Assembly: GCF_028640845.1 (NCBI RefSeq) | Contig: NC_080542.1 | Span: 64,493,064 to 64,557,063, forward strand | Reading direction: 5' to 3' | DNA from: Ahaetulla prasina | Taxonomy: Eukaryota > Chordata > Lepidosauria > Squamata > Colubridae | DNA: 64,000 nucleotides | Part shown: positions 1 through 11,717 of the stretch, one piece after another | Position numbering within the stretch: the first letter of the stretch is position 1 | How the letters are laid out: each line of letters opens with the position of its first letter | Made by a program: the position numbers and the translations under genes | The notes under the pieces: generated by a model | What the model saw: the letters and a program-made list of their open reading frames with translations, nothing else | Databases searched by the model: none | Told to the model about the DNA's origin: nothing

Positions 1-1625
1 TCTGTCTTGTTGGGTTGCAGAACCAAACCAAACAGTTATAGAGGTGCAGATGACAGACTCAATAATTCCTCTGTAGAACTGGATCAGCAGCTCCTTGGGC
101 AATTTGAGTTTTCTGAGTTGGCGCAGAAAGAACATTCTTTGTTGTCCTTTTTTGATGACTTTTTGATGTTAGCTGTTCATTTTAGATCTTGCAATATGGT
201 AGAATGTAGAAATTTGAAAATTTCTACTGTTGATACAGTGTTGTCTAGTATTGTGAGAGGTGGAAGTATGGAAGGGTTTCTCCTAAAGTCTACCACCATT
301 TCTACAGTTTAGAGTGTGTTCAGTTCCAGATTGTTCCAGTCACACCATGAGGCTAGTCATTCAACCTCCCATCTGTATGCGGATTCATCATTGTCTCGAA
401 TGAGACTGATCACTGTTGTGTCATTTGCGAACTTCAGTAGTTTGACAGATGGATCGTTGGAGATGCAGTCATTGGTATACAGAGATAAGAAAAGTGAAGA
501 AAGCACACAGCCTTGGGGAGCCCCTGTGCTAATTTTACAGGTATCTGATGTGATTCTGCTTAGCTTCATCTGCTGCTTCAAATTGTTAAGAAGCTTGTTC
601 AGGTACCTGTAGCTGGTTTAGCTTAGTTAGAAAGTGTCTGGAATGATGGTATTAAATGCTGAGCTAAAGTCTACAAAGAGGACCCTTGCATAGGTCTTTG
701 GAAATTCAAGATGTTGTAGGATGTAGTGCAGAGCCATATTAACAGCATCATCTGTTTATCTATTTGCTCGGTATGCAAATTGCAAGGGGTCTAATAGCGG
801 ATCTGTGATGGTTTTCAAGTGAGACAGCACTAGACTTTCAAAGGTTTTCATGACTACAGATGTTAGAGCAACTGGTCTGTAGTCATTCAGTTCCCTGATG
901 GTGGGCTTCTTCGGCACTGGGATGATAGTAGAGTATTTGAAGCAAGAAGGAACATAGCACATATCTTGTGATTTATTGAAGATATGGGTGAAGAGGAGGG
1001 CCTATTGATCAGCACAGAGTTTTAAGCAAGAAGGAGTTATCTTGTCTGGGCCTGGAGCTTTTCCTGGCTTTTGTCTGTGAAATAGGTCTTGCACTTCCTT
1101 TTCTGTGATCACTAGGGGTTGTGAACCCAATGGGATGGGGTTAGTTGTAGGAGGCTTAGCTGTTGTTGGTGTGTCTGAGATGGGAGATGTGGAGATAGGT
1201 GACTTTAGTTTCTTTTCAAACCTGCAGTAAAATAAGTTCATGTCATCTGCCTGTTGTTGATTTCCTTCAGCCTGGGAAGGAGGTTTCCCGTAGGCAGTGA
1301 TATTTTTAAGAGTTTTCCACATGTTTGCTGGTTCATTTGTTGAGAACTGATTCTTTAGCTTTTCAGAGTAGCCTCTTTTTGCTGCTCTGATCTCCCTTGT
1401 TAATACATTTCTGGCCTGATTGTACAATATTTTATCACATTTTCATAGGCTTCCTCTTTGGAATGACGTAGCTGCTTAAGTTTAGCTGTGAACCAAGGTT
1501 TGTTGTTGCTGTATATTCGCAAGTTCCTTGTTGGTACACATAGGTCTTCACAGAAGCTGACATGATGCTACAGTATCTGTGAATTCATCCAGGTCTGCAG
1601 AGGTATCTCTGAATGTATAGTTCAA
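1..1625 (-). mobile_element. Rex1/Babar-like LINE, ORF2 fragment (broken)
   Basis: Reverse transcriptase region of a CR1-group non-LTR retrotransposon, read on the minus strand and running off the left edge. From 1427 down to 1002 is a charged linker ending in the RT entry block PGKAPGPDKITPSCLK. From 962 to 756 comes the [11 protein letters not shown] block. From 581 to 357 are TGAPQGCVLS and the catalytic box, which here reads FANDTT where FADDTT is expected, so an active-site aspartate is lost. The part below about 350 corresponds to the RT C-terminal region kept at 17352-18035. Several frameshifts and stops separate the blocks. No endonuclease domain is seen upstream, so the copy is 5' truncated near 1625. 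The Rex1/Babar label is from memory of fish and reptile relatives; CR1/L2 group is certain, the exact clade less so. Confidence 0.8.
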
Positions 1626-3675
1626 ATCTCTTGAATTAATAGTTCAAAGTGTCATAGAGCAACCTTGTTTTACTAAGTCTAATTAACATACGTTAAGAAA
1701 ATCCTTTAATTTTTAAATGAAAATATTAAAGAACCTGTAATAGAGAATTGGAGCCCAAAATGACCCTGCATTTATGATACCTTCAACATCATAAACATGC
1801 CTACAACCTCTGATTTTTAGCTCTTTATTATAAAAATTGGGAATTTTGACTCATGACACTAGGATAAATTGGATACGATGTATGTACAAAAAAGAAAAGG
1901 AGCTTCTGCAACCCCCATCTTGATTTTCTGAATCATCCTCAATGTCCCTGTCCTTTTTTTGAAAACATATGGTAGGTTATTTGTTTATTTGCTGTTTTTA
2001 GTGTCCTTTAGTCTTCAAAACAACATTTTTGTGTATATTAGACTCTTCAGAGACTATGATATATATTTATTAAGATAATGTGTTGAGTAAGTGTTGCTAT
2101 TTTTATACAGTATGTTGGTCTAAAATGTATTTGTCCTATACACTATGTATACTTTGACTGTATTTCCAATATCTGAATGCATTTAGACTTTATGCAAGAG
2201 TAGGTAGCTAAAAAATAGATTATAACATTTGGCAGATAAATCTAAACTTGATTTTCATTGGTGAATTTTTGATATATACCTTGTCAACATTTTAGTTAGT
2301 CCTTTTTTTTTTTTTTTGACAGAAAGAAAAAAAGGCAACTGAACAATCTGTAAGTTCACTGAGTTGTTTTCCTTATGAAATACATTTCCAGGCTTTCTTT
2401 ATTTAAATTTTAAGTCATATTTTTAATATGATCCAAAAAGCTCATATTAAAATGTTGACATTTGTAAGGTTTTTCTCTTCATCATTATCATGATTATCAT
2501 GAAATCATCATCTTTTGAATCAAGGGAAGAAAGAGAAATGACACATCATATGTGCTAACAAACATTATGCCCCCTCTCATCTGTAACAATTAAAATGCTA
2601 CTAAGATCATCTGGGATTTTCCTCTTATATTTAAAAAATATAAGGGAGAAAAAATTCTCCTAGTAAGTCTCACAATTACTCCTAATTCTAAAATATTGGC
2701 TAAGAGTTTTTGTTTGCAGTATACGTTGGACGTTTCATTTTATCACAATATTACTCTCTCCAAATGCTTGTGAATTGAAAGATGAAAAATAGATCAATAT
2801 TATTATTGTAATGACATTCCTGCTCAAGGGAGACTTCCCTTTATCCACTGCCAAACATAGAAAAATCTATTATGTACCAATCCTCCTTTCTATGTGGCAT
2901 GACAAAGTTCTTGTCTCATTCTTGCCATCCAATGTCTTTGTCGACAGATCACCAGATTTCTCTAGGACAATTGCTAAATGTGAAGCGATTGCTATCACTA
3001 TCAATTATCTGTTGAGCAATCTTGGTATCTTCAGTAATTTCAATGTTTCTGTCTCCATTTCCTAGTTGTCAATGATGAGGTTTTGTTTTATTTAACAAAA
3101 ACATAAAATAAATGAAACATAAGGTAACGTTGGTATTGTGATGGTAATGTTGCTGATGATGATAAAGATGCATGAACAGTAGATTCATATGGGACCTGAG
3201 TCATTTAATATATGTTACCAGATAATCTTATGGTCAGAAGATATTATACATTATATATATACATAAAGTATATACAGTATACATTATCCAAGAGCACAAT
3301 TCTACTCAGAATGAACCTTGTGTCCAAATATATAAAGTTTGCCACCAAAGAACACACAATTGTTCCACTAATATAATTAGTATAATATTTCACTCTCAGA
3401 TAAGAGGAAAGCCTAAATAGTTTTAACTGGAAAACTATTTCACTGAGAAATTAAGTTCATCTGGGAAACTGTGAACATCCTAGATCAAGCTCCAAAAACA
3501 CCAGGGAATTCTTAGAAGCTTGGTAGTCAGACAAATCAGCCATCAAAAGATACATAGAAATAAACAACATTTACACCCCATTCAAAAGAGTCAATAAAAA
3601 AGCTAAAAAGGAAACAAAATGACCAGAACACCTCCATGCCAGTAAACAATACCCAAATAAGCAGGAATTAACATC
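1626..3675. other. AT-rich DNA, no gene seen
   Basis: No recognisable coding region or repeat family. It holds short T and A runs (around 2305-2325) and an AT-rich block near 3245-3290 made of TATA steps. An open frame of 84 codons at 2811-3065 has no recognisable motif and is probably chance. Confidence 0.5.
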
Positions 3676-3679
3676 AGAG

Positions 3680-3995
3680 TGTAGGAATTTAGCACCCAGC
3701 CCCCTCCTAGAAGAATGAAATATTTTAGAAAATATTTAAAAAGGCAGAATATATTTCCCTGGATAAGAAATGGAGAAACATGTTTTAAAGACAAAGCAAC
3801 TCCCCCCCACCTTTGTCAATGGGCCATTAAGGCCTGAGCCAGTCCATTGTCTACATGACAAAGATAGGATTAGCCCCTACCCATCTAGCAACAGAATCTT
3901 ACCACATGGCAAGGCTCAGGCAAGCTTGAGGGACAACCTACAATGCTAGCTAAGGCTCCCACCCCCTGGGAGTCTGACAACCAATCAGGATACTC
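3680..3995 (+). repeat. 5' LTR, truncated at its 3' side
   Basis: Starts TGTAGGAATTTAGCACCC and matches the 6714 LTR almost base for base until CCAATCAGGATACTC. There the sequence switches to L2 coding sequence. About 200 bp of R/U5 are missing. A CCAAT box lies at 3981-3985. Confidence 0.8.
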
Positions 3996-3999
3996 CTTT

Positions 4000-5758
4000 A
4001 TATTGTAAAGGGCTCCCGAGGACATGGACAGGTTGCTGGGGAGGTTACATGCAACTACATGTTTACTGGACCTGTGCCCTTCCTGGTTAGTGCTGGCTGC
4101 TCAGGAAGTGACACGAGGCTGGCTCCAGGGGATTATAAATGCTTCTTTGATGGAAGGGGTTTTCCCCGCCGCCTTGAAGGAGGCGGTGGTGAGACCTCTC
4201 CTCAAGAAGCCTTCCCTGGACCCAGCTATTTTGGGTAATTACCGTCCAGTCTCCAACCTTCGCTTTGTGGCGAAGGTTGTAGAGAGTGTGGTTGCATGGC
4301 AGCTCCCCCGGCACCTGGAGGAAACTGTCTATCTAGACCCGTTCCAGTCTGGCTTCCGACCCGGTTATAGCACGGAGACGGCTTTGGTCGCAGGATGACC
4401 TCTGGAGGGCCAGGGACAGGGGTTGTTCCTCTGCCTTGGTCCTATTAGATCTCTCAGCGGCCTTCGATACCATCGACCATGGTATCCTGCTGCGCCGGTT
4501 GGAGGGATTGGGAGTGGGGGGCACCGTTTATCGGTGGTTCTCCTCCTATCTCTCTGACCGGTCGCAGACGGTGTTGACAGGGGGGCAGAGGTCGTCCTCG
4601 AGGCGCCTCACTTGTGGGGTGCCTCAGGGGTCGATTCTCTCGCCTACCCTGTTCAACATCTATATGAAGCCGCTGGGTGAGGTCATCAGTGGTTTCGGGG
4701 TGAGTTACCATCTGTACGCTGATGATACTCAGCTGTACTTTTCCACCCCGGACCACCCCAACGAAGCGGTCGAAGTGCTGTCCCGGTGCCTGGAAGCTGT
4801 ACGGGTCTGGATGGGGAGAAACAGACTCAAGCTCAATCCCTCCAAGACGGAGTGGCTGTGGATGCCGGCATCCCGGTACAGTCAGCTGCATCCGCAGCTG
4901 ACTGTTGGGGGCGAGTTAGTGGCCCCAAAGGAGGTGGTTCGCAACTTGGGCGTCCTCCTGGATGGACGGCTGTCTTTTGATGAACATCTGGCGGCCGTCG
5001 CCAGGAGGGCCTTTTACCAAGTTCGCTTGGTTCGCCAGTTGCGTCCCTTCCTTGACCGGGATGCCTTATGCACGGTCACTCACGCTCTGGTTACGTCTAG
5101 GCTGGATTATTGCAATGCTCTCTACATGGGGCTGCGCTTGAGGTGCACCGGAGGCTGCAGTTAGTCCAGAATGCGGCTGCGCGAGTAGTAACGGAGCCGC
5201 TCGTGGCTCCCGTGACATCGCTGCTCCGTAGCTTGCACTGGCTTCCTGTGGTCTTCGGTGCGCTTCAAGATTCTGGTAACTATCTTTAAAGCGCTCCATG
5301 GCTTAGGACCCGGTACTTACGAGACCGCCTGCTGTTACCCTTTGCCTCCCACCGACCAGACGCTCTCACAGAGAGGGTCTCCTCAGGGTGCCGTCCGCCA
5401 AACAATGTCGGCTGGCGGCCCCCAGGAGTAGGGCCTTCTCTGTGGGGGCAGTGGCGCTCTGGAACGAACTTCCCCCTGGCCTGCGTCAAGTGCCTGATCT
5501 TCGGACCTTCCGTCGTGAGCTCAAAACATATTTATTTATTAAAGCGGGACTGGCATAATTATTGATGAATTTTAATTGGGTATTCTTATATTTTTAAATT
5601 TTAAATCTAAATTTTAATAATTCAGCCTTTTAAAATTTGCTCTTTTTAACTGTTGTTTTAAATTGTATATATTTTGTTCTTATTCCGGCTGTACACCGCC
5701 CTGAGTCCTTCGGGAGAAGGGCGGTATAAAAATCTAATAAACCATAAACCATAAACCA
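4000..5758 (+). mobile_element. L2-clade LINE, 5'-truncated ORF2 with 3' tail
   Basis: RT-encoding LINE copy. The frame at 4024-4398 carries the RT entry blocks KEAVVRPLLKKPSLDP and GNYRPVSNL. After a frameshift near 4390 the 242-codon frame at 4436-5164 continues with LLDLSAAFDTIDHG, TCGVPQGSILSP, and the intact catalytic box HLYADDTQLYF. A second disruption near 5135 separates the RT C-terminal part. The 3' UTR ends in a CCGCCCTGAGTCCTTCGGG stem motif and the repeated tail ATAAACC (three copies, 5730-5757). No endonuclease domain is present. Base composition is GC-rich against AT-rich surroundings. A sister copy in the opposite orientation lies at 38490-39805. L2 is my clade call from reptile relatives; a CR1-like label would be the alternative. 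Confidence 0.85.
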
Positions 5759-6713
5759 TCAGTCTAAAGTATTCATGTAAGGATTGTATTTGAGTGGCTG
5801 CCACAGTTAGTTCTGAACACCTGACATTTCTGTCTAATGGTAGGGAAATTTGTCCAGCATGTTTGTATTGTTTGTATTGCCTGTATTGTAAAAGTAGCTG
5901 CATACACAGGCACACACAGAGAGAGACACTATTCTGAATTAGACTGAAACTATTCCCTTCGCTTACCTCCACACAAGACTTCTCCTAGGTTGATTTTTGC
6001 TCTGTGGCACTAAAAGCCCAAGGAGTCAGATCTCCCTGCTAATTCCATGGGGGAGGGGCATCCCCCTCAGGCAATTCCTCTCTTGAAGAGATAGCAGAAA
6101 AAGTGATATCCAAAACCCAAGCCCTGACTATGACTCACAAATGATGCTGCCCAGTTGCCCAGTAAAGCAAGATATGTTGCACTGGTGTTCTCATGAGTAG
6201 AAGTCCCAGGGCTCATTGTGTGTAATTTTTTTTAAAAAAAAGAAAGAAAGGAAAAAGGCTGGATTGCACACTGATTAACCTCAATTTGGACAAAAAAAAA
6301 AATCTTGGATGCACTAAACCAGCTAGGGCAGGTTCAGTAACCAACCCTTGGAAATGGGCAGCCTGTAATTTAAAGGAAAACCATGGCTGTGAAAATTTTG
6401 GGATGTGTGCTTGCTTGAAACCTGACTGGAAGCTCACAGAAAGTGATATCTAACAGCTGAAATTAATTGGCATAGAAAATTGGATACTGTAAAATTCTTA
6501 CCAGAACTTTTCCCCTGGCTGCTAGACCTTCATGGTTGAAAGCTTTTGGGAGCCACTGAAGGAATCTTTTTTCTGTTGTCTCTATCAATGGCTTCCTTTG
6601 CACCAGAAAAATTAAAAGCACCCATCAAGCCCCCATTGATTTGATCAATTTTAATTTTTTGCCAAGAGCATGTTTCAAAACTCACGTTTTGAAAAAAAAA
6701 AAAAAGTAGGGAT
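5759..6713. other. Unassigned interior of the LTR insertion
   Basis: No open frame with retroviral or transposon motifs. It contains a T/A-rich junction at 6226-6250, and its last 20 bases (A run then GTAGGGA) act as a candidate polypurine tract for the LTR starting at 6714. It could be a degraded internal region or older host DNA. Confidence 0.45.
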
Positions 6714-7283
6714 TGTAGGAATTTAGCACCCAGCCCCCTCCTAGAAGAATGAAATATTTTAGAAAATATTTAAAAAGGCAGAATATATTTCCCTGGATGA
6801 GAAATGGAGAAACATGTTTTAAAGACAAAGCAACTCCCCCCCACCTTTGTCAATGGGCCATTAAGGCCTGAGCCAGTCCATTGTCTACATGACAAAGATA
6901 GGATTAGCCCCTACCCATCTAGCAACAGAATCTTACCACATGGCAAGGCTCAGACAAGCTTGAGGGACAACCTACAATGCTAGCTAAGGCTCCCACCCCC
7001 TGGGAGTCTGACAACCAATCAGGATACTCTTCCTGTGCCCCGGGAAGTTCAAAGCTTTGGCTGAGTCCTTCGGGCGATAGGGCGGTGTATAAATATGATC
7101 AAATAAATAAAGCTTAGAGAGAGCATAAAGCCAGGGCGCACACAGCATCTCAGCCCTTTTCTGTTCAGGAACTCAAACCGTGTGATCCTGACCACCATTA
7201 AACCATCTTTCCAAGCAGCCTCCATGTTTCCAGTGTCTTTGTCCCCACTTGGAACTGAACCCAGATGGATATTTCTTCCAACA
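6714..7283 (+). repeat. 3' LTR, complete, with a small nested insertion
   Basis: TGTAGG...TTCCAACA, about 512 bp once the 58-bp nested insertion is removed. It carries a CCAAT box at 7014-7018. Other family copies have an AATAAA in the segment that follows (AGAGAATAAAGCC at 13496); here it reads GCATAAAG. The same family gives a solo LTR at 9377-9898 and a truncated copy at 13310-13659. Confidence 0.8.
7058..7108 (+). mobile_element. 51-bp L2 3'-end micro-insertion
   Basis: Only the last 51 bp of an L2-type LINE (CTGAGTCCTTCGGGCG stem, then GATCAAATAAAT tail) sit inside the LTR. AAAGCTT occurs on both sides (7051-7057 and 7109-7115). The uninterrupted sequence GTTCAAAGCTTAGAGAGAG is seen in the sister LTR at 13480, so this is a genuine insertion with a 7-bp target duplication. 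Confidence 0.8.
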
Positions 7284-7287
7284 AGAG

Positions 7288-7859
7288 AAACAATCAAGCA
7301 GTAAACAGTCAAGTCAAGGAATTATCAAGGGGAAAACAAACTGCTACCAAAGATGATGGCAAAAACCTACTGTATATAAACAGAGAGCAAACTTCACTCT
7401 CTTCTCTCAATTTAGATGCTCTCTAGTGTGATAGAGAGAACACCAAGAGTCCATAGTTTTAAGAATTTCATTTTGGCTTTGTTAACTAGATGAAGACCTA
7501 GAGCTTGCATTTGTACACCATGAGAAAGATTCTGAAGGTTAATCTTGAAGCCAAGCCATTTGGTAAGTTTATCATTCAATATCTTGTGCCAGTTCCCAAA
7601 ATAGATGAATTCATAAAATTATATATGTTTTATGAATATAATTATAGTCAAAAAGACTTACAGCAGAAATATTAGAAGGATCAATCAAATCAAACCTGAT
7701 ACTTGGATGTATTAATATATTTGTTTAAATAATTTGATTCTATGTTTTTTTAAGAAAAAGTTTTAAAGATAACTCTGCATGATCATGTACCCACACATTA
7801 CAACATTTGCATTTTTTCTAGGACAAGAGTGGGCAAGCTATGTCCCCAAACAGAAGTAG
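7288..7859. other. AT-rich DNA, no gene seen
   Basis: No coding or repeat signal that I can name. It separates the LTR insertion from the next LTR-like stretch. Confidence 0.4.
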
Positions 7860-8428
7860 AATATTTCCCCTAAAGCAGAAGAGGAGAAAAATCTCTTTAA
7901 CAAAGGCAGAAAGCAGCCCAAATCTTTCCTCCACTAAAACAGCCTGCAGGCAAAGCTTTAGGAAACTAAGTTCCATTCACAAAACAATGTATACATTGTA
8001 AAATGGGCTTGGCTAAAGCAATCTCCAAATAGACAGAATAGACCAGGAACTGAAACTGATTAGGCTAACAAGATTAAATCAAGAAAACAAAACACATTTA
8101 AGATTTGCATCTCCCCACACCTCTTGGGCCAGTCATAACCCCACACATCACAAAGGGAATTTCACAGCAGCAATTAAAACACAAACAAACCCAGAAAGAA
8201 CACATTTTCATAAAGATGATGATATATAAATCACAAAAGGTCCAAAAACTCACTTGCTCACAACCCCAATTTGCCAGCTGCACCCAGGAATATATGCCTC
8301 ACTGTTATTACTGGTCCAATAAACCTCCTTTCCAAATGCAGCCTGCCTCGAAATTATTTTCCTTTCCCTGCATTTCTCTCCCAGCTTGAAATAAGATACG
8401 GACTGGATTTAACTTCCAACAATCTGTG
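7860..8428 (+). repeat. Possible divergent solo LTR
   Basis: The right part (AATAAA at 8319-8324, then CCTCCTTTCCAAATGCAGCC, ending TTCCAACA at 8428) parallels the 3' end of the 6714 LTR family, which has TAAACCATCTTTCCAAGCAG and the same final TTCCAACA. The start is not resolved and no target duplication was found. A 94-codon frame here is not convincing as a gene. Confidence 0.35.
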
Positions 8429-9372
8429 ATGGTAAAATTTTTATATTTAAGTTGCTATATAATTATTTTTATATATAAATATCCACAAATAACCCACCAG
8501 TTAGAATATGACATGAAAACAATTCTAAGGGGAAGGGTTTTTTTTAGTTATTGTGAATGAAACATATTGCGAAACAACTGAGTCATTTTCACAGCTATAT
8601 GACAGTTCTGTCAACTAACTCCATCATTTTATGAAGAGATTATGATTCCTGAGGTCCAGAGCATAGTCCTCTGTCTAATCATTTGTCAAACTCCATGACT
8701 TCAGTTATGACAGATCATAAATTGATTTTATGATCGGGTGATCAGGAAGCATTAACTTCTGAGTTAAAAGAACAGGAGGTTTCAGACAGGATTTTTGAAA
8801 AAGATTATAAATAAGCTTGGAGAGAAGAGCAAAACAACAGTCTTAACACTTTGCTACTGTTTCTCAATTAACCAAGTGAACTGAAAATTAACTATGGTGA
8901 TAAAAGGGGCAGTTTAAAATAAATATTTTTTTTTATTTTAAAGAAAAATCCTGAACTGATTTATAAAAAGGAGTCCTTGGCACTTTCTGAAATAGTTGCA
9001 TGGATTTTTACATTTAAGATATTTTTTAATATTTTTGTTAGGCTGCTGCTGTTGTCTTATCATTTCTCTCCTCTAAAATATAATTCTTGTCTCCTTTCTT
9101 TAAAGTCCTAACTGGTTTCTTATTGGTAAAATATTATTCCTGTGATGAATTAAGGTAAATGTTTAAGAAAGTTAATGTGCTATTAAATTATACTCAACCA
9201 GTTTGGAATTTATCTATTTAACAAATTTTAAAAAAAATTTGATATATTGAGATTGTATTGTGGAAAAACATGTTTTTTTTCATGAAGGGCTTTTAATTTG
9301 CTTAGTGAAATTTATTAGTTTTCAGTCTTTGAATTAACTATTAATGGAGAAGCAAAATTGGAGACTAATTTC
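8429..9372. other. AT-rich DNA, no gene seen
   Basis: Long runs of A and T and no open frame of note. Confidence 0.4.
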
Positions 9373-9376
9373 ATAT

Positions 9377-9898
9377 TGTAGGAAGTTAGCACCCACCCAC
9401 CCCCTCCTAGACGAATGAAATATCTTAGGAAATATTAAAAAAGGCAGAATATATTTCCCTGGATGAGAAATGGAGAAACATGTTTTAAGGACAAAGCAGC
9501 TCCCTGCCGCTTCCTGCCACCCCCCACCTTGTCAATGGGCCAGAGACAGAAACTCATTCCCCCCACCTTTGTCAATGGGACCATCATCTGCAACACAATA
9601 GGACCCATCTAGCAACAGAAACTCACCACATGGCACCTCGGAAGATTACATCAGCCAGCAAGGCTCGCTAAAAACCCCACCCCCTGAGGGGTCTGACAAC
9701 CAATTAGGATACTCTTCCTGTACCCCAGGAAGTTCAAAGCTCAGAGAAAGCATAAAACCAGGACCTCACTCTTTTCTGTTCAGGAACTCAAGTCATGTGA
9801 TCCTGACCACCATTAAACCATCTTTCCAAGCAGTCTCCATGTTTCTAGTGTCTTTATCCCCACTTGGAACAGAACCCAGATGGACATTTCTTCCAACA
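9377..9898 (+). repeat. Solo LTR with 4-bp target duplication
   Basis: Begins TGTAGGAAGTTAGCACCC and ends TTCCAACA; ATAT lies on both sides (9373-9376 and 9899-9902). It is a complete single LTR with no internal sequence, as left by LTR-LTR recombination. Around 9570-9620 it carries CATCATCTGCAACA in place of the longer AAGGCCTGAGCCAGTCC block of the 3680/6714 copies, so it belongs to a different subfamily, shared with 13310-13659. Confidence 0.85.
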
Positions 9899-9902
9899 AT
9901 AT

Positions 9903-11395
9903 GGTACATATCTTAGTAATTGTTTACAAACAGATTTGAAATGATCTGTGGCAACAATATCATTACTTTGGTAGTAAAAAAAATCATATTTTTTCAAGAT
10001 TATTGGATTCCCCCCCCCTTTTTTTTTTCTTTTTTTTCCCAGCTATTTTAGTCATTTTTGGTCTAAAATTATTTACAATATTTAAAATAAGTTGAATTTT
10101 CAGCTTTTTTTCTTAACCATTTTTAGTTGTATTACTGTTAAAATTATTTTTATTAATTTGATTTTTAAAAAGTCAGTAGAAATTATGATCTTATTAAAAA
10201 GAAAAAGTTTATTGAATCATTTGAGCACACAAAGTATATTTTAGAAATTATTATAAGATACTGAAAAGTTTCCCCAAAAAAATTATTGTACAATCTGGAC
10301 CATATTATCTGTAGAGAAATGTAGCATTCATGGTCATATAAATTCAGTGGTAAAATTATTGGCCTTATTCAAATTACTTAATTTAGCCTGGATTTCAGGA
10401 ACCCTTACTAAAATTCAAAGGAAGAGGGCTGCTAAACTGACGAATGGAATGAGTGGTTTGAAGTCATTTCATCACTGTTTGTCCACAAATTACACAGCAG
10501 TATTACACTTTCTATGATTTAATTTTAAAGTCTTTTACGTATCCCAAAGGGCATAACACTTATTTAGCATAATAAGAATGACTTGAATTCAAATATATTA
10601 ATGAGGTCAAAGGCAGAAAAATAACTTTGGGGGAGGAGGAACAGAAACAAGAATAAGCTAAATAAACTCTTTACAACTCTCCCTAAAAATTCCTGCTAAG
10701 TAGAAATACAATTACAACCCAGCACAATTACTTGATTATTAACAACTGGAGGAAATTCGGGGAGTCTTCTGCATTGACTCCTATGGGATGAGAAAAACTT
10801 TTCTTTAGGGAGAAGCCAATGTGGGGCATCCCTTTCAGGCAGCCCAACGTTTTAAATAGATAATACTCTCCATGCAACAGCATGCTTTGATTCCTGGATT
10901 CAGATGAATTTTGAGAGAACCATGACCACAAATTTGCTGGAAGTAAGCATCAAATGCTATAAGTCTTCAGGTATATTAATTCACAATGTGTTATGTCTAC
11001 TTGTCAAGAAATAAAGGTGTCAATCCTGGAAGCCATCTTTTACTTTGGCTCTTCAGAGCTGCCACATTTAGTGCTGCGAGAAATGTGCAGAAGGGATTGT
11101 ATGGAGTAGGGGAGATATTTAGCCATAATTACACTCTTTTCGCTGAGAGTCAAGGACATCCTGCCCTTCACCTGGAATGGTGTGACTGGGAGACATCTCC
11201 AGTTGGGGACGGGGCATTGCTTGGCCATTGATGAACATGTGGGTGCTGAAGCAGGGACTTGGTCTTTGGGTGGGAAAAACCTTGAGGCTTTCAGATTCAG
11301 GTTTTCCCAGATGTGCCAATATGACATCTCTAATAAAATGGAACTTTGAGGAACTTCTCCAAGGCTGGTCTGGGGATGGAACCCTGACAAAAAGG
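9903..11395. other. Unassigned DNA
   Basis: AT-rich from 9903 to about 10700. From 10930 to 11395 the base composition is more balanced, with overlapping short frames on both strands (11040-11399 minus, 10986-11231 plus). None shows a known domain. It may be an unrecognised repeat. Confidence 0.35.
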
Positions 11396-11512
11396 GCAAT
11401 TAATACAGTTATTACATACTTATGCTCACATATATATGTTTATTATTATATAGTTATTTCATGTTAATGCTTATATACACTGTTATGACAAAAATAAATA
11501 AAAAAAAACCCA
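11396..11512 (+). mobile_element. LINE 3' UTR/tail fragment
   Basis: Matches, in the opposite orientation, the 3' end of the LINE at 60237-60842: TATAGTTATTTCATG, TGCTTATATACACTGTTATG, then ACAAAAATAAATAAA and an A run. Only the 3' end is present. Confidence 0.6.
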
Positions 11513-11717
11513 CAATGGAACTGATCCTTTAAATATAAGATTTTTAAAAAGAGGCTTAATATTATGTATCAACCAGCTATTATTTTTTATCTTCTAAAAT
11601 GTGGTTTATGAAGTAAGTTTCACTGTTCTGCTATCTGCTTTCATTGCGTTTAGGCCCATTGGGATTTAACGTAATTATCATATGAACTGTGATATATACA
11701 TATCTACGTCTACATAT

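Larger units (their letters stand above)
3676..7287 (+). mobile_element. LTR retroelement insertion with L2 interior (composite)
   Basis: Two directly repeated LTRs (3680-3995, cut short, and 6714-7283) bound a 2.7-kb interior. The four bases before the first LTR (3676-3679) and the four after the second (7284-7287) are both AGAG, as for a single integration with a 4-bp target duplication. The LTR ends are TG...CA. The shared 316 bp differ at about two positions, so the insertion is young. A purine tract of A's ending GTAGGGA lies just before the second LTR and fits a polypurine tract. The interior has no gag, pol or env that I recognise; an L2 LINE fills 4000-5758 and 5759-6713 is unassigned. 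The missing 3' part of the first LTR and the primer-binding site were probably lost at the L2 junction. Inference: endogenous-retrovirus-like or Gypsy-like; class not determined. Confidence 0.7.

Noticed and set aside
5066..5489. Minus-strand frames of 67 and 77 codons
   Set aside because: Antisense shadows of the L2 ORF2 C-terminal region.
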